A stretch of 64,000 nt of DNA from an uncultured Atopobiaceae bacterium (lineage in GTDB: Bacteria > Actinomycetota > Coriobacteriia > Coriobacteriales > Atopobiaceae). Positions 18,066 to 28,088 of the stretch are shown here, in pieces; position 1 is the stretch's first letter; every line of letters begins with the position of its first letter. Made by a program: the position numbers and the translations under genes. The DNA is taken from contig CAJTTF010000004.1 of the NCBI GenBank assembly GCA_910579165.1, positions 70,075 through 134,074 on the forward strand, in the 5' to 3' direction. The notes under the pieces were generated by a model. The model had not been told where the DNA came from and made no database searches. It worked only from the letters and a program-made list of their open reading frames with translations.

Positions 18066-19239
18066 AGACTTCCTCGCCCGCGATATACGTATGTAAAAGA
18101 TTAAGGTCTTTATCGAGCACGATAAAATCAGCCGCACGCCCCGGCGCAATTGAGCCGCACGTGGTATCAATATTGTTGGCAGCGGCAGGAACCGTACTCG
18201 CCATGCGAAGTGCGTCAAAACGATCCACCATGCCCCAAGCTACAACATTTTTTACCGCTTGGATAAGCCCAATGGTTGAGCCCGCAAGCGAGCCACCTTC
18301 CGCAAGGCGTGCCTCGCCATCTTTTACGATGACATCTAGTTCTCCCAGCTTGGAAGGACCATCGGGCAGACCACCGGCGCGAATACAATCGCTGATGAGA
18401 ACGATATGCTGCGCCCCCTTGGCGGCTAAGAGAATCTTTGCGGCAAGCGGGTGAACATGATGGCCATCGCATATGAGTTCACCGTAGGTAGTATCTGCGG
18501 TAATGAGTGCAGCACTGACCACTCCGGGAACGCGATGATGATGACCACTCATGCCATTATACGTATGAATGAAAATGGAAGCTCCCGCGTCGATGCAAGC
18601 AAGCGCTTCATCTGCGGTTGCATTAGTATGGGCGAGCCCTACAACAACGCCGTTATCTACGGCTTTCTGTGTGAACGGGAGCGCTTCTTCATATTCGGGC
18701 GCGATGGCAATTTTCTTAATAATGCCACGAGCGGCCTCTTGCCAGGTTTGAAGCTTTTCAAACGAGGGTGGACAAAGAAAATCAGGGTTTTGCGCACCCT
18801 TGTGTTTTTCCGTGAAAAATGGCCCCTCTAAAAACACGCCTTCAATGCGCGCCTCCTTAAGCGTACCAATACTTGCTTGCGACGTTTGTTCATCGCGATA
18901 ATCAGCTGCTGCAGCGCACGCCAGACTGAGGCGCTCAGTTGGTTCTGTGAGGGTTGTGGAAAGCCAACTTGTTACCCCTTGCTTGGGCAAATCCGCCGAT
19001 ATCTGTTTAAGCGCGGAGATATCGCAGTCCATCACATCGCACCCCACGCGCCCGTGAATGTGCGTATCAACAAGGCCGGGAGCGATAAGGGCGTCCGGGC
19101 AGTCTATGATTTCATAGTCTGACGAGGGTTTCTCGGCAGTCCACTCTGCAAAAGCGCCGTCCTCTATAAGGAGATAGCCATCACGCGTAACGTCATTGGA
19201 AAGAAGGAACTCTTTTGCATGTACTGCTTTTTTAATCAT
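18052..19239 (-). CDS. nagA: N-acetylglucosamine-6-phosphate deacetylase
   Basis: 395 residues of the amidohydrolase fold. Metal and catalytic motifs seen: GLVDTHIHG (N-terminal metal histidines), FLEGPFF (metal Glu), GLAHTNA, THTYNGMSGHHHR-type region (here HTYNGMSGHHHR), LICDGHH and the catalytic Asp in LISDCIRAGG. It removes acetate from GlcNAc-6-P or GalNAc-6-P. The preceding gene is agaS, so the pair converts an N-acetylated hexosamine phosphate to sugar phosphate plus ammonia. No matching transporter or PTS lies here. Confidence 0.95.
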   Translation of the reverse strand: MIKKAVHAKEFLLSNDVTRDGYLLIEDGAFAEWTAEKPSSDYEIIDCPDALIAPGLVDTHIHGRVGCDVMDCDISALKQISADLPKQGVTSWLSTTLTEPTERLSLACAAAADYRDEQTSQASIGTLKEARIEGVFLEGPFFTEKHKGAQNPDFLCPPSFEKLQTWQEAARGIIKKIAIAPEYEEALPFTQKAVDNGVVVGLAHTNATADEALACIDAGASIFIHTYNGMSGHHHRVPGVVSAALITADTTYGELICDGHHVHPLAAKILLAAKGAQHIVLISDCIRAGGLPDGPSKLGELDVIVKDGEARLAEGGSLAGSTIGLIQAVKNVVAWGMVDRFDALRMASTVPAAANNIDTTCGSIAPGRAADFIVLDKDLNLLHTYIAGEEVYENA

Positions 19240-19242
19240 GGC

Positions 19243-20451
19243 TTATTCTCCGCTCGCATCGTCAAAGGGATGAATGGTGACACCCTTAACCACGCGGTTG
19301 ACAGTGCCTGTGGGGCTGGGAGTGTCGGGAGTGTTCTTAACCTTGATAGAGTTCTTGAGGGCAACGGCCTGGGCGACCATGATGTAAGGAAGCGCCAGGT
19401 AGACATCGGGCAGAGCCGTAAAGCCTTCAAATGTAAAGGCATCGCCCTCATAGTTTTTCAGGGAGGTAGCGTCCTGCTGGATGGCAATCGTACGGAGAGC
19501 AATGTCATCTCCTGCAATCTCATGCAAGATGTCCAAATCGTAATGGCGCGTATAGACGTTGTTGGAAACAAAAATGAACACGAGCGTCTTGTCGTCCACA
19601 AACGATTTTGGCCCATGGCGGTAACCCATCGATGAATCCCAGGAAGTGGCGATAAGCCCATGAGCAAGCTCCAATATCTTAAGCTGGGCCTCTTGCGCAA
19701 GCCGAGCAAAGCACCCAGAGCCCAAGAATGTGACGCGCGTATAGTCATCACTCAGCCACTGCGCAATTTGAGACTCACCCGCAAGCACGGCTTGGCCCAT
19801 GCTGGCAGCCGTCTCCACAAAGAGCGCTTTGTTTTCATCGGGAGTCGTATCAAAAATGAGCGTGGCAAGAAGGGCCATGCAACTAAACGATCCTGTCATG
19901 GCAAAGCCCTTGTCATTCGCGCGCGGAATGAGGAGCGTGTAAGCACGCTTATCCTTGGCACCTTCCTGCGCAAGTGCACCTTCTGGCGCACAGGTGATGT
20001 GGAGAAAGCGCACATGGTGGATGATTTTTCCCGCAAGCTCCACGGCTGCGAGCGACTCAGGTGAATTGCCAGAGCGGGCAAAGCTCACAAAAACGCACGG
20101 CTCATCAGGATTGAGGTAATTGAGCGGCGCGCTTACGATGTCGGTAGAAGGAATGGAGCTAAAGGTGTAAACGTCCCTCTCTCCCATCTCGTTGAGGTAA
20201 GGAGCGATGATGCCTCCCACATAATCCGAGGTGCCTGCTCCCGTGAAGACAACGCGTATAGGACGTGTGATACCACTTTGCGCAAGTTCTTCTTGGAATT
20301 CCTTGAGAAAGCTGTGAACGGCTGCCTTGTGCTCGTTGTAAATGGCAAGCGTCTCCTGCCAGAGTTCAGGCTGCTGAGCAATCTCTGCCGTTGTGATATG
20401 AGCGCCCATTTTCTCGAGTTCTTCTTGAGCGGTGTGAAATAATTCAATCAT
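19243..20451 (-). CDS. agaS: SIS-domain sugar isomerase/deaminase
   Basis: 402 residues with two SIS domains. Seen: VVFTGAGTSDYVGG (first SIS phosphosugar site), SFARSGNSPES, and in the second half FLGSGCFARLAQEAQLKILEL and SWDSSMGYRHGPKSF. This is the AgaS family, known as galactosamine-6-phosphate deaminase/isomerase, distinct from NagB. It starts four bases before nagA ends its upstream spacer (nagA begins 4 bp after the agaS stop), so the two are co-transcribed. GGAGAGAACGC precedes the ATG. GlcN-6-P as substrate is possible because no nagB is visible. Confidence 0.88.
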   Translation of the reverse strand: MIELFHTAQEELEKMGAHITTAEIAQQPELWQETLAIYNEHKAAVHSFLKEFQEELAQSGITRPIRVVFTGAGTSDYVGGIIAPYLNEMGERDVYTFSSIPSTDIVSAPLNYLNPDEPCVFVSFARSGNSPESLAAVELAGKIIHHVRFLHITCAPEGALAQEGAKDKRAYTLLIPRANDKGFAMTGSFSCMALLATLIFDTTPDENKALFVETAASMGQAVLAGESQIAQWLSDDYTRVTFLGSGCFARLAQEAQLKILELAHGLIATSWDSSMGYRHGPKSFVDDKTLVFIFVSNNVYTRHYDLDILHEIAGDDIALRTIAIQQDATSLKNYEGDAFTFEGFTALPDVYLALPYIMVAQAVALKNSIKVKNTPDTPSPTGTVNRVVKGVTIHPFDDASGE

Positions 20452-20571
20452 GCGTTCTCTCCGTTGGTTCTTCTGCAGTTCCCTTATTGATTTTCTGATA
20501 TTTCTCTGTCTCTTCTTCTACAGTTTCTTTGTTGTTTTCCTACTGTCTTATCGGCTCTAGAAGCGTCTTAT

Positions 20572-21867
20572 TTACTCTTGAACTGTGTGTGGCTTGGCAA
20601 AACGCGCCACCAAATCTTGTAGCACGTCCACGTTTTTCTCAAGTGATGGTACAGGAATAAATTCGCGCCGAGAATGGCATTCGTAACCCCCGGTTCCAAT
20701 GTTGGGGCACGGAAGTCCGCGGAAGGTAAGCTGTGCGCCATCGGTGCCACCGCGACATGGAATCACCTGCGGCTCCACGCCGTTGGCCTTATCGGCAGCG
20801 ACAACCTCATCAATGAGAAATTCCATTCCGTGGAGTTTCTCGGCCATATTGCGGTAGTCTTCCTTAATCCGAATGGCCATGACTTCGTAGCCATACTTCT
20901 CGTTGATAGTGGCGACAGCATCATGCAAGAGCTGCTTTCTTGCTTCAAAATTATCTGCGTCAAAATCGCGGATAAGGTAGTTTACGTGGCAAAAATCGGG
21001 CTTGCCTTTCATGCGATAGCAATGAAAATAGCCCTCATACCCCTCCGTGTGCTCGGGCCGCTCGTCTTGCGGAACCATCCTGTCAAACTCGCGCCAGATA
21101 GTGAGGGCATTTACCATTTTGTCCTTAGCGATGCCGGGATGCACGACGGTGCCTTCAATATCAATGGCAACGTCTGCCGCATTGAAACACTCGTAATTAA
21201 GCTCGCCCAGCGCCTCACCGTCAACGGTGTACCCCCAAGAGGCCCCAAAGGATTCCAGATCTAAGAGCTCCGCACCGTGTCCAATTTCTTCGTCCGGTAC
21301 GAAGGCAATTTTTAGCGTTGGATGCGGTAATGTTGGGTCTGCCGCAATGCGGGCTACAAGCGCCATAATCTCAGCCATTCCCGCCTTATCATCAGCCGAG
21401 AGAAGCGTCGTTCCGTCTGCCGTGACAATCTGCTGACCCTTGAACTTCTCGAGGTCTGGAACGTTTTCTGGATCTACGTAGATACGGTGGCCCCGATTCA
21501 TACCAATGTCCAGATTGCCACCGGTATAGGTGATAATTTGCGGTTTAATACCAGCTGCAGGAGCGTCTGGAGAAGAGTCCATATGAGCAATAAGCGCAAG
21601 AGCGGGAAGATTCTTGGCATCCTCCGAGGCAGGAAGCGTAGCCGTAACATAAGAATGAGCGTCAACTTCGACGTCGTCGGCCCCCAACTGACGCAATTCG
21701 TGCGCCAGGAGGTGTGCCATATCAAACTCTTGTGGATTGGAGGGAACGTCTTGCGCATTCAGCGGGTCAGATTGAGAATCTACCTGGACATATCTGCAAA
21801 AACGCTGAACGACATCGCTCAGATCTTGAGATTGCTCTATTTCTTCGGTACTCATCACGAGTGCCAT
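20572..21867 (-). CDS. pepT: Peptidase T (tripeptide aminopeptidase)
   Basis: 431 residues, M20B zinc peptidase. Ligand motifs: ALIAHMDSSPD (His, Asp), SADDKAG (bridging Asp), PDEEIGHG (catalytic Glu and ligand Glu), TVDGEALGE (Asp), and the C-terminal TGGYECHSRREF (His). It cuts the N-terminal residue from tripeptides in the cytoplasm. AAAGGAGTATCC precedes the ATG. The spacer to agaS (20452-20571) is pyrimidine-rich with short imperfect repeats. Confidence 0.96.
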   Translation of the reverse strand: MALVMSTEEIEQSQDLSDVVQRFCRYVQVDSQSDPLNAQDVPSNPQEFDMAHLLAHELRQLGADDVEVDAHSYVTATLPASEDAKNLPALALIAHMDSSPDAPAAGIKPQIITYTGGNLDIGMNRGHRIYVDPENVPDLEKFKGQQIVTADGTTLLSADDKAGMAEIMALVARIAADPTLPHPTLKIAFVPDEEIGHGAELLDLESFGASWGYTVDGEALGELNYECFNAADVAIDIEGTVVHPGIAKDKMVNALTIWREFDRMVPQDERPEHTEGYEGYFHCYRMKGKPDFCHVNYLIRDFDADNFEARKQLLHDAVATINEKYGYEVMAIRIKEDYRNMAEKLHGMEFLIDEVVAADKANGVEPQVIPCRGGTDGAQLTFRGLPCPNIGTGGYECHSRREFIPVPSLEKNVDVLQDLVARFAKPHTVQE

Positions 21868-21896
21868 GGATACTCCTTTTAGTCGTGCACGTTAGC

Positions 21897-24800
21897 TCAA
21901 GCCTTACGCTCTGTGGCGACGGTCTTGCGCTCTGCGGCAGCGGCCTTCGCCTGCTCAATCATATGCATTTGCGCATCTGACAATTGTAGGGCTTCTGCCT
22001 CTGTTTCCTTTGCAGAAAGGTGCGAAGCGCACATATTAGTGGCCTGCTTTCTAGCCTCTGCAGCAAGCGCTTCCTGTTGTATGCGCGCGCGGCGCACATA
22101 GGAAGTATCGCCCGCGCTTGAGGCGTTCTTGGCAGCGTCGATAAGCCCGGGGTTCTTATGCGCAAACGCCCGATCTGCGGCTTCAGCGCTATTCTCCTTA
22201 GCAACACTCATCATAAGCTTGATGCGATTGAGCTGGTTTACCTCGCTCGCACCTGGGTCGTAGTCAACAGCCACAATATTGGACATAGGGTAAAGCTCCT
22301 TAAGGCGCTTGATGACCGACTTTCCCACCACGTGGTTGGGCAGGCACGCAAAGGGAGACGCTACGATGATGTTAGGCACACCTGCCTCAATGAGTTCCAC
22401 CATCTCAGCGGTTAAAAGCCAGCCCTCTCCCATCGTATTGCACAAGGAAAGAACTTTCTTGGCAGACTGTGCAAGCTCAAAAATGCGAGGGTAAGGATTG
22501 AATCTTTCGGTCTCCTTAAGCATCTCATTAATCGGAGCACGCAAGCTTTCAATGTAGCTTATGGCCGTGTTGAAACCTAAGCGCTTTGTCCACTTTGTGC
22601 CAAGTTCGTCCTTCATATTCTCTGGACTCGTGAGACCAAAGAGAAAGAAATCCACCAGACCTGGAACGTGGGCCTCACATCCTTCACGTTCAATGAGATC
22701 TACCACCTGGTTATTTGCCGTGGGATGAAACTTCACAAGAATCTCTCCCACAACGCCTACGCGCGGCTTGGACCTATCGTTTTTGAGCGGCAAAATTTCA
22801 AACGCATCGATGGCGCGTTGGCAAAGCTTATAGAAATCCTTGCGCGATATTTCTGGTATAAGATTTTGCGCCTCCGCCATAATCTGCTCAAACAGCTCGT
22901 TGGCAGATCCTGGAATCTCCTCGTAGGGGCGTGTGCGATATAAAAGCTGCATCATCAAATCGCCAAACATAAGGGCAAAAATAGCGCGAGGAAGAAGCAT
23001 GGGATGCTTGAGGAAGTTTTTAGGCTTCACTAAATCAAAGCCGGGATTATCTTCGTCAAGACCGCCTGCAACAGAGATGGAAATAACCGGAATCTCTGGA
23101 TGACCCGCATCTTTAAGCGCCTTCCTGATGAGCGCGATGTAGTTGGTTGCGCGACAGCCACCTCCCGTCTGAGAAATGAGCACGGCTGTCTTAGCGAGAT
23201 CGTACTCACCCGACTCGATAGCCTCCATAATTTGCCCGGTTACAAGAATAGAGGGATAGCAAATATCGTTATTAACGTACTTAAGCCCGGCATCCACGGC
23301 ACCTTTATCAACGCTGGGAAGGAGCACCAGGTTATATCCGTATTCGCGAATAAGGGGAGCTACCAGGGAGAAATGGATAGGGGCCATCTGCGGGCATAGG
23401 ATGGTATAGCCGGCTTCCTGCATCTCTTTGGTATAGCGCACTTTTTCAAACGCTGCCGAGACAGGACCGGTCGTAATCGCTTGGTTCTCTTCTCTTTTCT
23501 CCTCATCGTTCAAGGCTGCCAAAAGCGAGCGCAATCGAATGCGTGCAGCGCCCAAATTGGAAACTTCATCAATCTTGAGCGTTGTGCAAATCTTGTCGTT
23601 GGCCTCTAATATCTCTTGCACCTGATCAGTTGTGAGAGCATCTAAACCACACCCAAAGGAGTTAAGTTGCACCAAGTTGAGGTCTTTGCGCGTGGCAACA
23701 AAGCGAGCAGCTCTATAAAGACGCGAGTGGTACATCCACTGGTCTACGACACGAATAGGACGCTCGGGGCGCATATGATGCGCAACGGAATCCTCTGTGA
23801 GCACCGCAAAATCGAAACTTGCAATAAGGTCAGGAAGGGCGTGGTTTATCTCGGGATCAATGTGATAGGGACGGCCGGCCAAGACAATTCCACGCTTGCC
23901 ATGTTTCTCTATCCAGGCCAGAGCTGCATCGCCCTTTTCTTGCATCCTCTTCTTAAAGCGCCTGTCAGATTCCCACGCACTTTTAAGGGCATGCTTAATC
24001 TCTGTACGCGTGAGGAGCGGCAAGTGTTCCTTGGCAAGATAATCGTTTAGCACCTCATGCAGGCGGCGCGCCAACTCACGCGAATTGTCGTAAGGAACAA
24101 ACGGTGCCATGTAGGTAACGTCTTTGGCCGCCAGCTCCTCCATGTTGAGCTCAAGCGATTGTGGGTAACTCATAACGATGGGGCAATTGTAGTGATTGCC
24201 AGCTGTTTCATCTTCCGTACGCTCCCAGCGCACGCACGGCATCCAAATGGCACGGACGCCCTTCTGAAGCAGATTCATGATGTGGCCATGGCTTAACTTT
24301 GCCGGATAACAGACCGACTCAGAGGGCATTGATTCAATGCCTGCCTCGTACGTTTTTTTGGTGGAGGGATCGCTCAGCACGACCGAGAAACCCAGCTCTG
24401 TGAAGAGCGTATGCCAAAAAGGGTAGTTTTCGTACATGTTAAGTGCGCGGGGAATGCCAATGGTTTTGCGCGGGGCGGTTTGTGGGTTGAGAGAAGATCG
24501 GTCAAAAAGGAGCGTTTCCTTTTCCTTAAACAGGTTAGGAACATCGAGCTTGTTCGTTTTCTTCTTTCCGCCACTGGCGCCCTTTTCGCAACGATTGCCA
24601 GTGATAAAGCGACGACCCTTGCCAAAATCATTAATGGTGAGGAGACACGCATTAGAGCAGCCTTTACAAGTCACCTTAGTAATACGCGGGCTGAGTGCTT
24701 CAATCTCTGCTGCCGATAACATCGCCGAGCGTTCTTGACCCGCAAACTCCGCGCGCTCTCGTGCTAAAAGAGCTGCGCCGTATGCCCCCATAACGCCAGA

Positions 24801-26546
24801 AATATCTGGACGAATAGCATCCTTGCCCAGGAACTTCTCGAAAGCGCGAAGCGTAGCATCGCTTAAAAAGGTTCCTCCCTGCACCACGATGTGCTGACCC
24901 ACCTCTTCCTTATCGCGGAGCTTGATTACCTTAAAGAGCGCATTCTTGATAACAGAATAGGAAAGACCTGCGGCTATATCGCCTACCGTTGCGCCCTCCT
25001 TTTGCGCCTGCTTAACGCGGCTGTTCATAAACACAGTGCAACGGCTCCCAAGGTCAACGGGATTTTTTGCAAAGAGAGCCTCGCGAGCAAACTGCTTCAC
25101 GTCCATGTTCATGGCGTTGGCAAATGATTCGATAAAGGAACCACATCCTGAAGAACACGCCTCGTTGAGCATGATGGAATGAATGACGCCGTCACGGATG
25201 TGCAGGCACTTCATGTCCTGACCGCCAATATCAAGAATAAATTCAACGTCCGGCACAAAAGCTTGCGCGCCGCGCAGATGCGCTACCGTTTCAATCTCAC
25301 CGGAGTCTGCTTTGAGTGCTTCTTTTAAGAGTGCTTCGCCGTAACCAGTGGTGGTGGCATGGGCAATCCAGGCATCAGCGGGGATAACGCTGTAAAAGAG
25401 CTTCATGATCTTTTTTGCGGTGCCCAGCACATCGCCATTGTTATTGCCGTACCACGTATAGAGGAGCTCGCCAGAACTTCCCACCATCGCTGCCTTCATC
25501 GTAGTAGAACCGGCATCAATCCCCAAGTAAATAGGTCCTTTATAGGTGTTAATATCGCCTTTAGGAACGACCTCTTGATCATGGCGCGCTCTAAAAAAGT
25601 CAAAGTCTTCCTGGTCTTTAAAGAGTGGATCGAGACGCTCCACCTCAGACCCTTGCGTCTCCCCCAACTCATCAAGGCGGCCAATAAGTAGAGCAAGCGT
25701 CTGTGACGAGCGAGCATCTTCAAAAGCAGCATCCTTCGCAGCCAGAGCGGCTCCGGTTGCTACAAACAGGTGTGCGTCCTGAGGCACAATGCGGTGCTCT
25801 TCGTCTAAGTTGAGCGTGGTATAAAAACGCTCGCGGAGTTGATCGAGATACTGGAGAGGACCTCCCAGGAAGGCCACGTGCCCTCTGATGGGATGACCAC
25901 ACGCAAGACCGGATACCGTTTGGTTGGCCACCGCCTGAAAAATGGAAGCGGCAATATCCTCTTGGGCAGCGCCTTCATTAAGGAGCGGCTGCACATCCGT
26001 TTTTGCAAAGACTCCGCAGCGGCTTGCAATGGGATAAATGTGCGTTGCGGCGCGCGCAAGCTCATTCAGGCCAGAAGCATCCGTGTGCAGCAGCGCAGCC
26101 ATCTGGTCAATAAAGGCGCCGGTTCCTCCCGCGCACGTTCCATTCATGCGCTGCTCAACTCCGGAATCAAAGTAGATGATTTTTGCATCTTCTCCGCCCA
26201 GCTCAATGGCAACATCGGTCTGGGGAATGAGGGTCTCTACGGCTCGCTTAGAGGCAATAACTTCCTGTACAAACGTCAAATCGAGCCATTGTGCGAGCAG
26301 AAGTCCCCCCGACCCTGTAATAGTGACAAAAAGTGGCGCATCACCGATCACTTTTTGCGCATCCGCAAAAAGGGCACGAGCCGTTGCCTTAATATCAGTG
26401 TGGTGACGCTCATAGTTTTGATAGACAACGTTTCTCGCCTCATCCAAAACGACGAGCTTCACCGTGGTAGAGCCAACGTCAATACCAAGATAAAGCAACC
26501 CGGAAGGCGCGGTTGAGTGATTGGAAGTGTTTTTAGTTGGACTCAT
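21897..26546 (-). CDS. Giant acyl-CoA dehydratase activase/dehydratase fusion (two BadF-type ATPase domains + DUF2229 + dehydratase-like)
   Basis: About 1549 residues. Two ASKHA-fold ATPase domains follow each other: YLGIDVGSTTVKLVVLDE with MNGTCAGGTGAFIDQ, and YLGIDAGSTTMKAAMVGS with LNEACSSGCGSFIES. The conserved cysteines in those loops are where dimeric activases hold a bridging [4Fe-4S] cluster. Then comes a Cys-rich patch (CKGCSNACLLTIN), a DUF2229 region (IGIPRALNMYENYPFW) and a long domain related to 2-hydroxyacyl-CoA dehydratase subunits. Such fusions occur in Clostridia and Coriobacteria; their substrate is unknown. The C-terminal 100 residues are Ala/Glu-rich. The start at MSPTKN is chosen because the domain begins shortly after; an upstream ATG at 26612 lacks a ribosome site. 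Confidence 0.88.
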   Translation of the reverse strand: MSPTKNTSNHSTAPSGLLYLGIDVGSTTVKLVVLDEARNVVYQNYERHHTDIKATARALFADAQKVIGDAPLFVTITGSGGLLLAQWLDLTFVQEVIASKRAVETLIPQTDVAIELGGEDAKIIYFDSGVEQRMNGTCAGGTGAFIDQMAALLHTDASGLNELARAATHIYPIASRCGVFAKTDVQPLLNEGAAQEDIAASIFQAVANQTVSGLACGHPIRGHVAFLGGPLQYLDQLRERFYTTLNLDEEHRIVPQDAHLFVATGAALAAKDAAFEDARSSQTLALLIGRLDELGETQGSEVERLDPLFKDQEDFDFFRARHDQEVVPKGDINTYKGPIYLGIDAGSTTMKAAMVGSSGELLYTWYGNNNGDVLGTAKKIMKLFYSVIPADAWIAHATTTGYGEALLKEALKADSGEIETVAHLRGAQAFVPDVEFILDIGGQDMKCLHIRDGVIHSIMLNEACSSGCGSFIESFANAMNMDVKQFAREALFAKNPVDLGSRCTVFMNSRVKQAQKEGATVGDIAAGLSYSVIKNALFKVIKLRDKEEVGQHIVVQGGTFLSDATLRAFEKFLGKDAIRPDISGVMGAYGAALLARERAEFAGQERSAMLSAAEIEALSPRITKVTCKGCSNACLLTINDFGKGRRFITGNRCEKGASGGKKKTNKLDVPNLFKEKETLLFDRSSLNPQTAPRKTIGIPRALNMYENYPFWHTLFTELGFSVVLSDPSTKKTYEAGIESMPSESVCYPAKLSHGHIMNLLQKGVRAIWMPCVRWERTEDETAGNHYNCPIVMSYPQSLELNMEELAAKDVTYMAPFVPYDNSRELARRLHEVLNDYLAKEHLPLLTRTEIKHALKSAWESDRRFKKRMQEKGDAALAWIEKHGKRGIVLAGRPYHIDPEINHALPDLIASFDFAVLTEDSVAHHMRPERPIRVVDQWMYHSRLYRAARFVATRKDLNLVQLNSFGCGLDALTTDQVQEILEANDKICTTLKIDEVSNLGAARIRLRSLLAALNDEEKREENQAITTGPVSAAFEKVRYTKEMQEAGYTILCPQMAPIHFSLVAPLIREYGYNLVLLPSVDKGAVDAGLKYVNNDICYPSILVTGQIMEAIESGEYDLAKTAVLISQTGGGCRATNYIALIRKALKDAGHPEIPVISISVAGGLDEDNPGFDLVKPKNFLKHPMLLPRAIFALMFGDLMMQLLYRTRPYEEIPGSANELFEQIMAEAQNLIPEISRKDFYKLCQRAIDAFEILPLKNDRSKPRVGVVGEILVKFHPTANNQVVDLIEREGCEAHVPGLVDFFLFGLTSPENMKDELGTKWTKRLGFNTAISYIESLRAPINEMLKETERFNPYPRIFELAQSAKKVLSLCNTMGEGWLLTAEMVELIEAGVPNIIVASPFACLPNHVVGKSVIKRLKELYPMSNIVAVDYDPGASEVNQLNRIKLMMSVAKENSAEAADRAFAHKNPGLIDAAKNASSAGDTSYVRRARIQQEALAAEARKQATNMCASHLSAKETEAEALQLSDAQMHMIEQAKAAAAERKTVATERKA

Positions 26547-26694
26547 ATACTTCGCAGTTAAGAACGTTTCTAGGCACCTGCTGGAAGCTTTGGATTGTCG
26601 AATCCCATCCAAGGTGATAAAGGCATTTTGACGGGAAAATTATCGCATAGAGGCACTACCGTTTGCAATACCAGCGAAGAGCCGCAATAATTAG

Positions 26695-26804
26695 AGAACG
26701 ACACGCAACAGGATTCGTCTAAGAACAACACACAACAAGGTTTCGTTTAAGAATAACGCACAAGATAATTCGTGAAAGAACAACACGCAACAGGATTCGT
26801 CTAC
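26695..26804. repeat. Four imperfect 27-28 bp tandem repeats
   Basis: Units begin at 26695, 26722, 26750 and 26777, built on AGAACAACACGCAACAGG followed by ATTCGTCTA. They sit in the divergent spacer between the activase gene and the beta-lactamase-fold gene. Confidence 0.8.
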
Positions 26805-26843
26805 ATTAGAGATCTTCTACACAAGGAATCCTCTACACACGAT

Positions 26844-28088
26844 ATGGCAAGTGATTGTATGAGCGATAAAGAATCACAACGAGCAACATCTGGCACACGC
26901 CAAGCATCTCAATCCCCTCGTATGCCCCGTACGCCTCGTGCGTCACAAAGCACAGGCAGGGCACGGTGCACAAAAAGTATAAGAAGCAAAAGGTACGAAG
27001 GAGAGCGCTACAAAAACACAAAGGAGAAAGACGCCAATAAAAGCACGGGAACCCTAGGAGACGCAGGGATTAGAGGCAAAACACGCAATATTTCCCTCAC
27101 CAACCCTCATAAGGTCCCGCGGAGACATCACGAAGTTGAGCAACCAACAGCGCTTGAGGTTCATAATGTTCTTCACACCACTCAATCCAAAGCAAAAGGC
27201 AGCGCGGCAGCTGGTTCACTCCTGTTCTCTCGTCTCCGTTCCTCGAGGAGATTGCAAGTAGCACTCACCTGTCTTGTCAGTGCAACGGTACTACTAGGCG
27301 TCTTAGGAATCGTAAACTTCTGTGCCAACTTTACGGAGAGCTCCCTCTCTTCCCAGGAAGTCGTAACAAACGATAGTTCTGCCCAAAACGTCATGGCAAA
27401 AAAACTAAGTGGCATTGCTCAAGAGATTGCCACTATCTCTCAAACCGTCAACACCATCCAGGCTAAGGGCTACCACGTTGGTTTCACCACTCAGTCCCTC
27501 CAGGGAGGCGCCACATTGGGGATTGAGGAAAACCGTCTCTTTTACAGCGCTTCTTCTATAAAAGGACCTTATATTCTTGCGGCGCTTGAGAATCGCGGCT
27601 CTATTCCAGCCTCTCAGGAAGGCAACATTGAAGCGGCCATTGTTGATTCCGATAATGACGCCTATTTTCGACTTGTCCAAAGCTTTGGCATTGAACCCAT
27701 AAACGCAGAGCTAGCTTCCGTAGGCTCCTCCGATCGTCTCAATTCCAGCGATTACTTTGTCCACATAACTCCGTGCCAACTCTGCAGTTTATGGAAGATT
27801 TCGGCGTCCTATTTAGATTCTGGAACTGATGACACGACGTGGCTGCAAACTCTATTTGCGCAGACCATCAATAGCGAAATTGCACAGATCACGGGTGCCA
27901 CAACGTCATCTAAAGCGGGCTGGATTGTGGATGAAGATGAGTCGTATAACGCAACGGTAGACGCAGGTATAGTATCGCGAGACAATCTCAACTACGCAAT
28001 GGCGATAATGTGCGATAAGGGCGAAGACTTCGATATGATTGCACCGTTAGTAAAAAGCCTCGACGCTCTTCAGCAGTACTTTAGCTAA
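26844..28088 (+). CDS. Membrane-anchored serine hydrolase of beta-lactamase/DD-peptidase fold
   Basis: About 414 residues: a ~135-residue Ser/Arg/Lys-rich cytoplasmic tail, one membrane helix (about 138-160: LQVALTCLVSATVLLGVLGIV), then an extracellular class A-like domain. The nucleophile motif is SSIK (Ser237, Lys240), the second is SDN (about 269-271), and the third appears as KAG in SSKAGWI instead of KTG. It may trim peptidoglycan or bind beta-lactams; activity is unproven. No convincing ribosome site: a GTG at 26772 inside the repeats and ATGs at 26844 and 26859 are all possible. Its stop overlaps that of murB. Confidence 0.7.
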   Translation: MASDCMSDKESQRATSGTRQASQSPRMPRTPRASQSTGRARCTKSIRSKRYEGERYKNTKEKDANKSTGTLGDAGIRGKTRNISLTNPHKVPRRHHEVEQPTALEVHNVLHTTQSKAKGSAAAGSLLFSRLRSSRRLQVALTCLVSATVLLGVLGIVNFCANFTESSLSSQEVVTNDSSAQNVMAKKLSGIAQEIATISQTVNTIQAKGYHVGFTTQSLQGGATLGIEENRLFYSASSIKGPYILAALENRGSIPASQEGNIEAAIVDSDNDAYFRLVQSFGIEPINAELASVGSSDRLNSSDYFVHITPCQLCSLWKISASYLDSGTDDTTWLQTLFAQTINSEIAQITGATTSSKAGWIVDEDESYNATVDAGIVSRDNLNYAMAIMCDKGEDFDMIAPLVKSLDALQQYFS

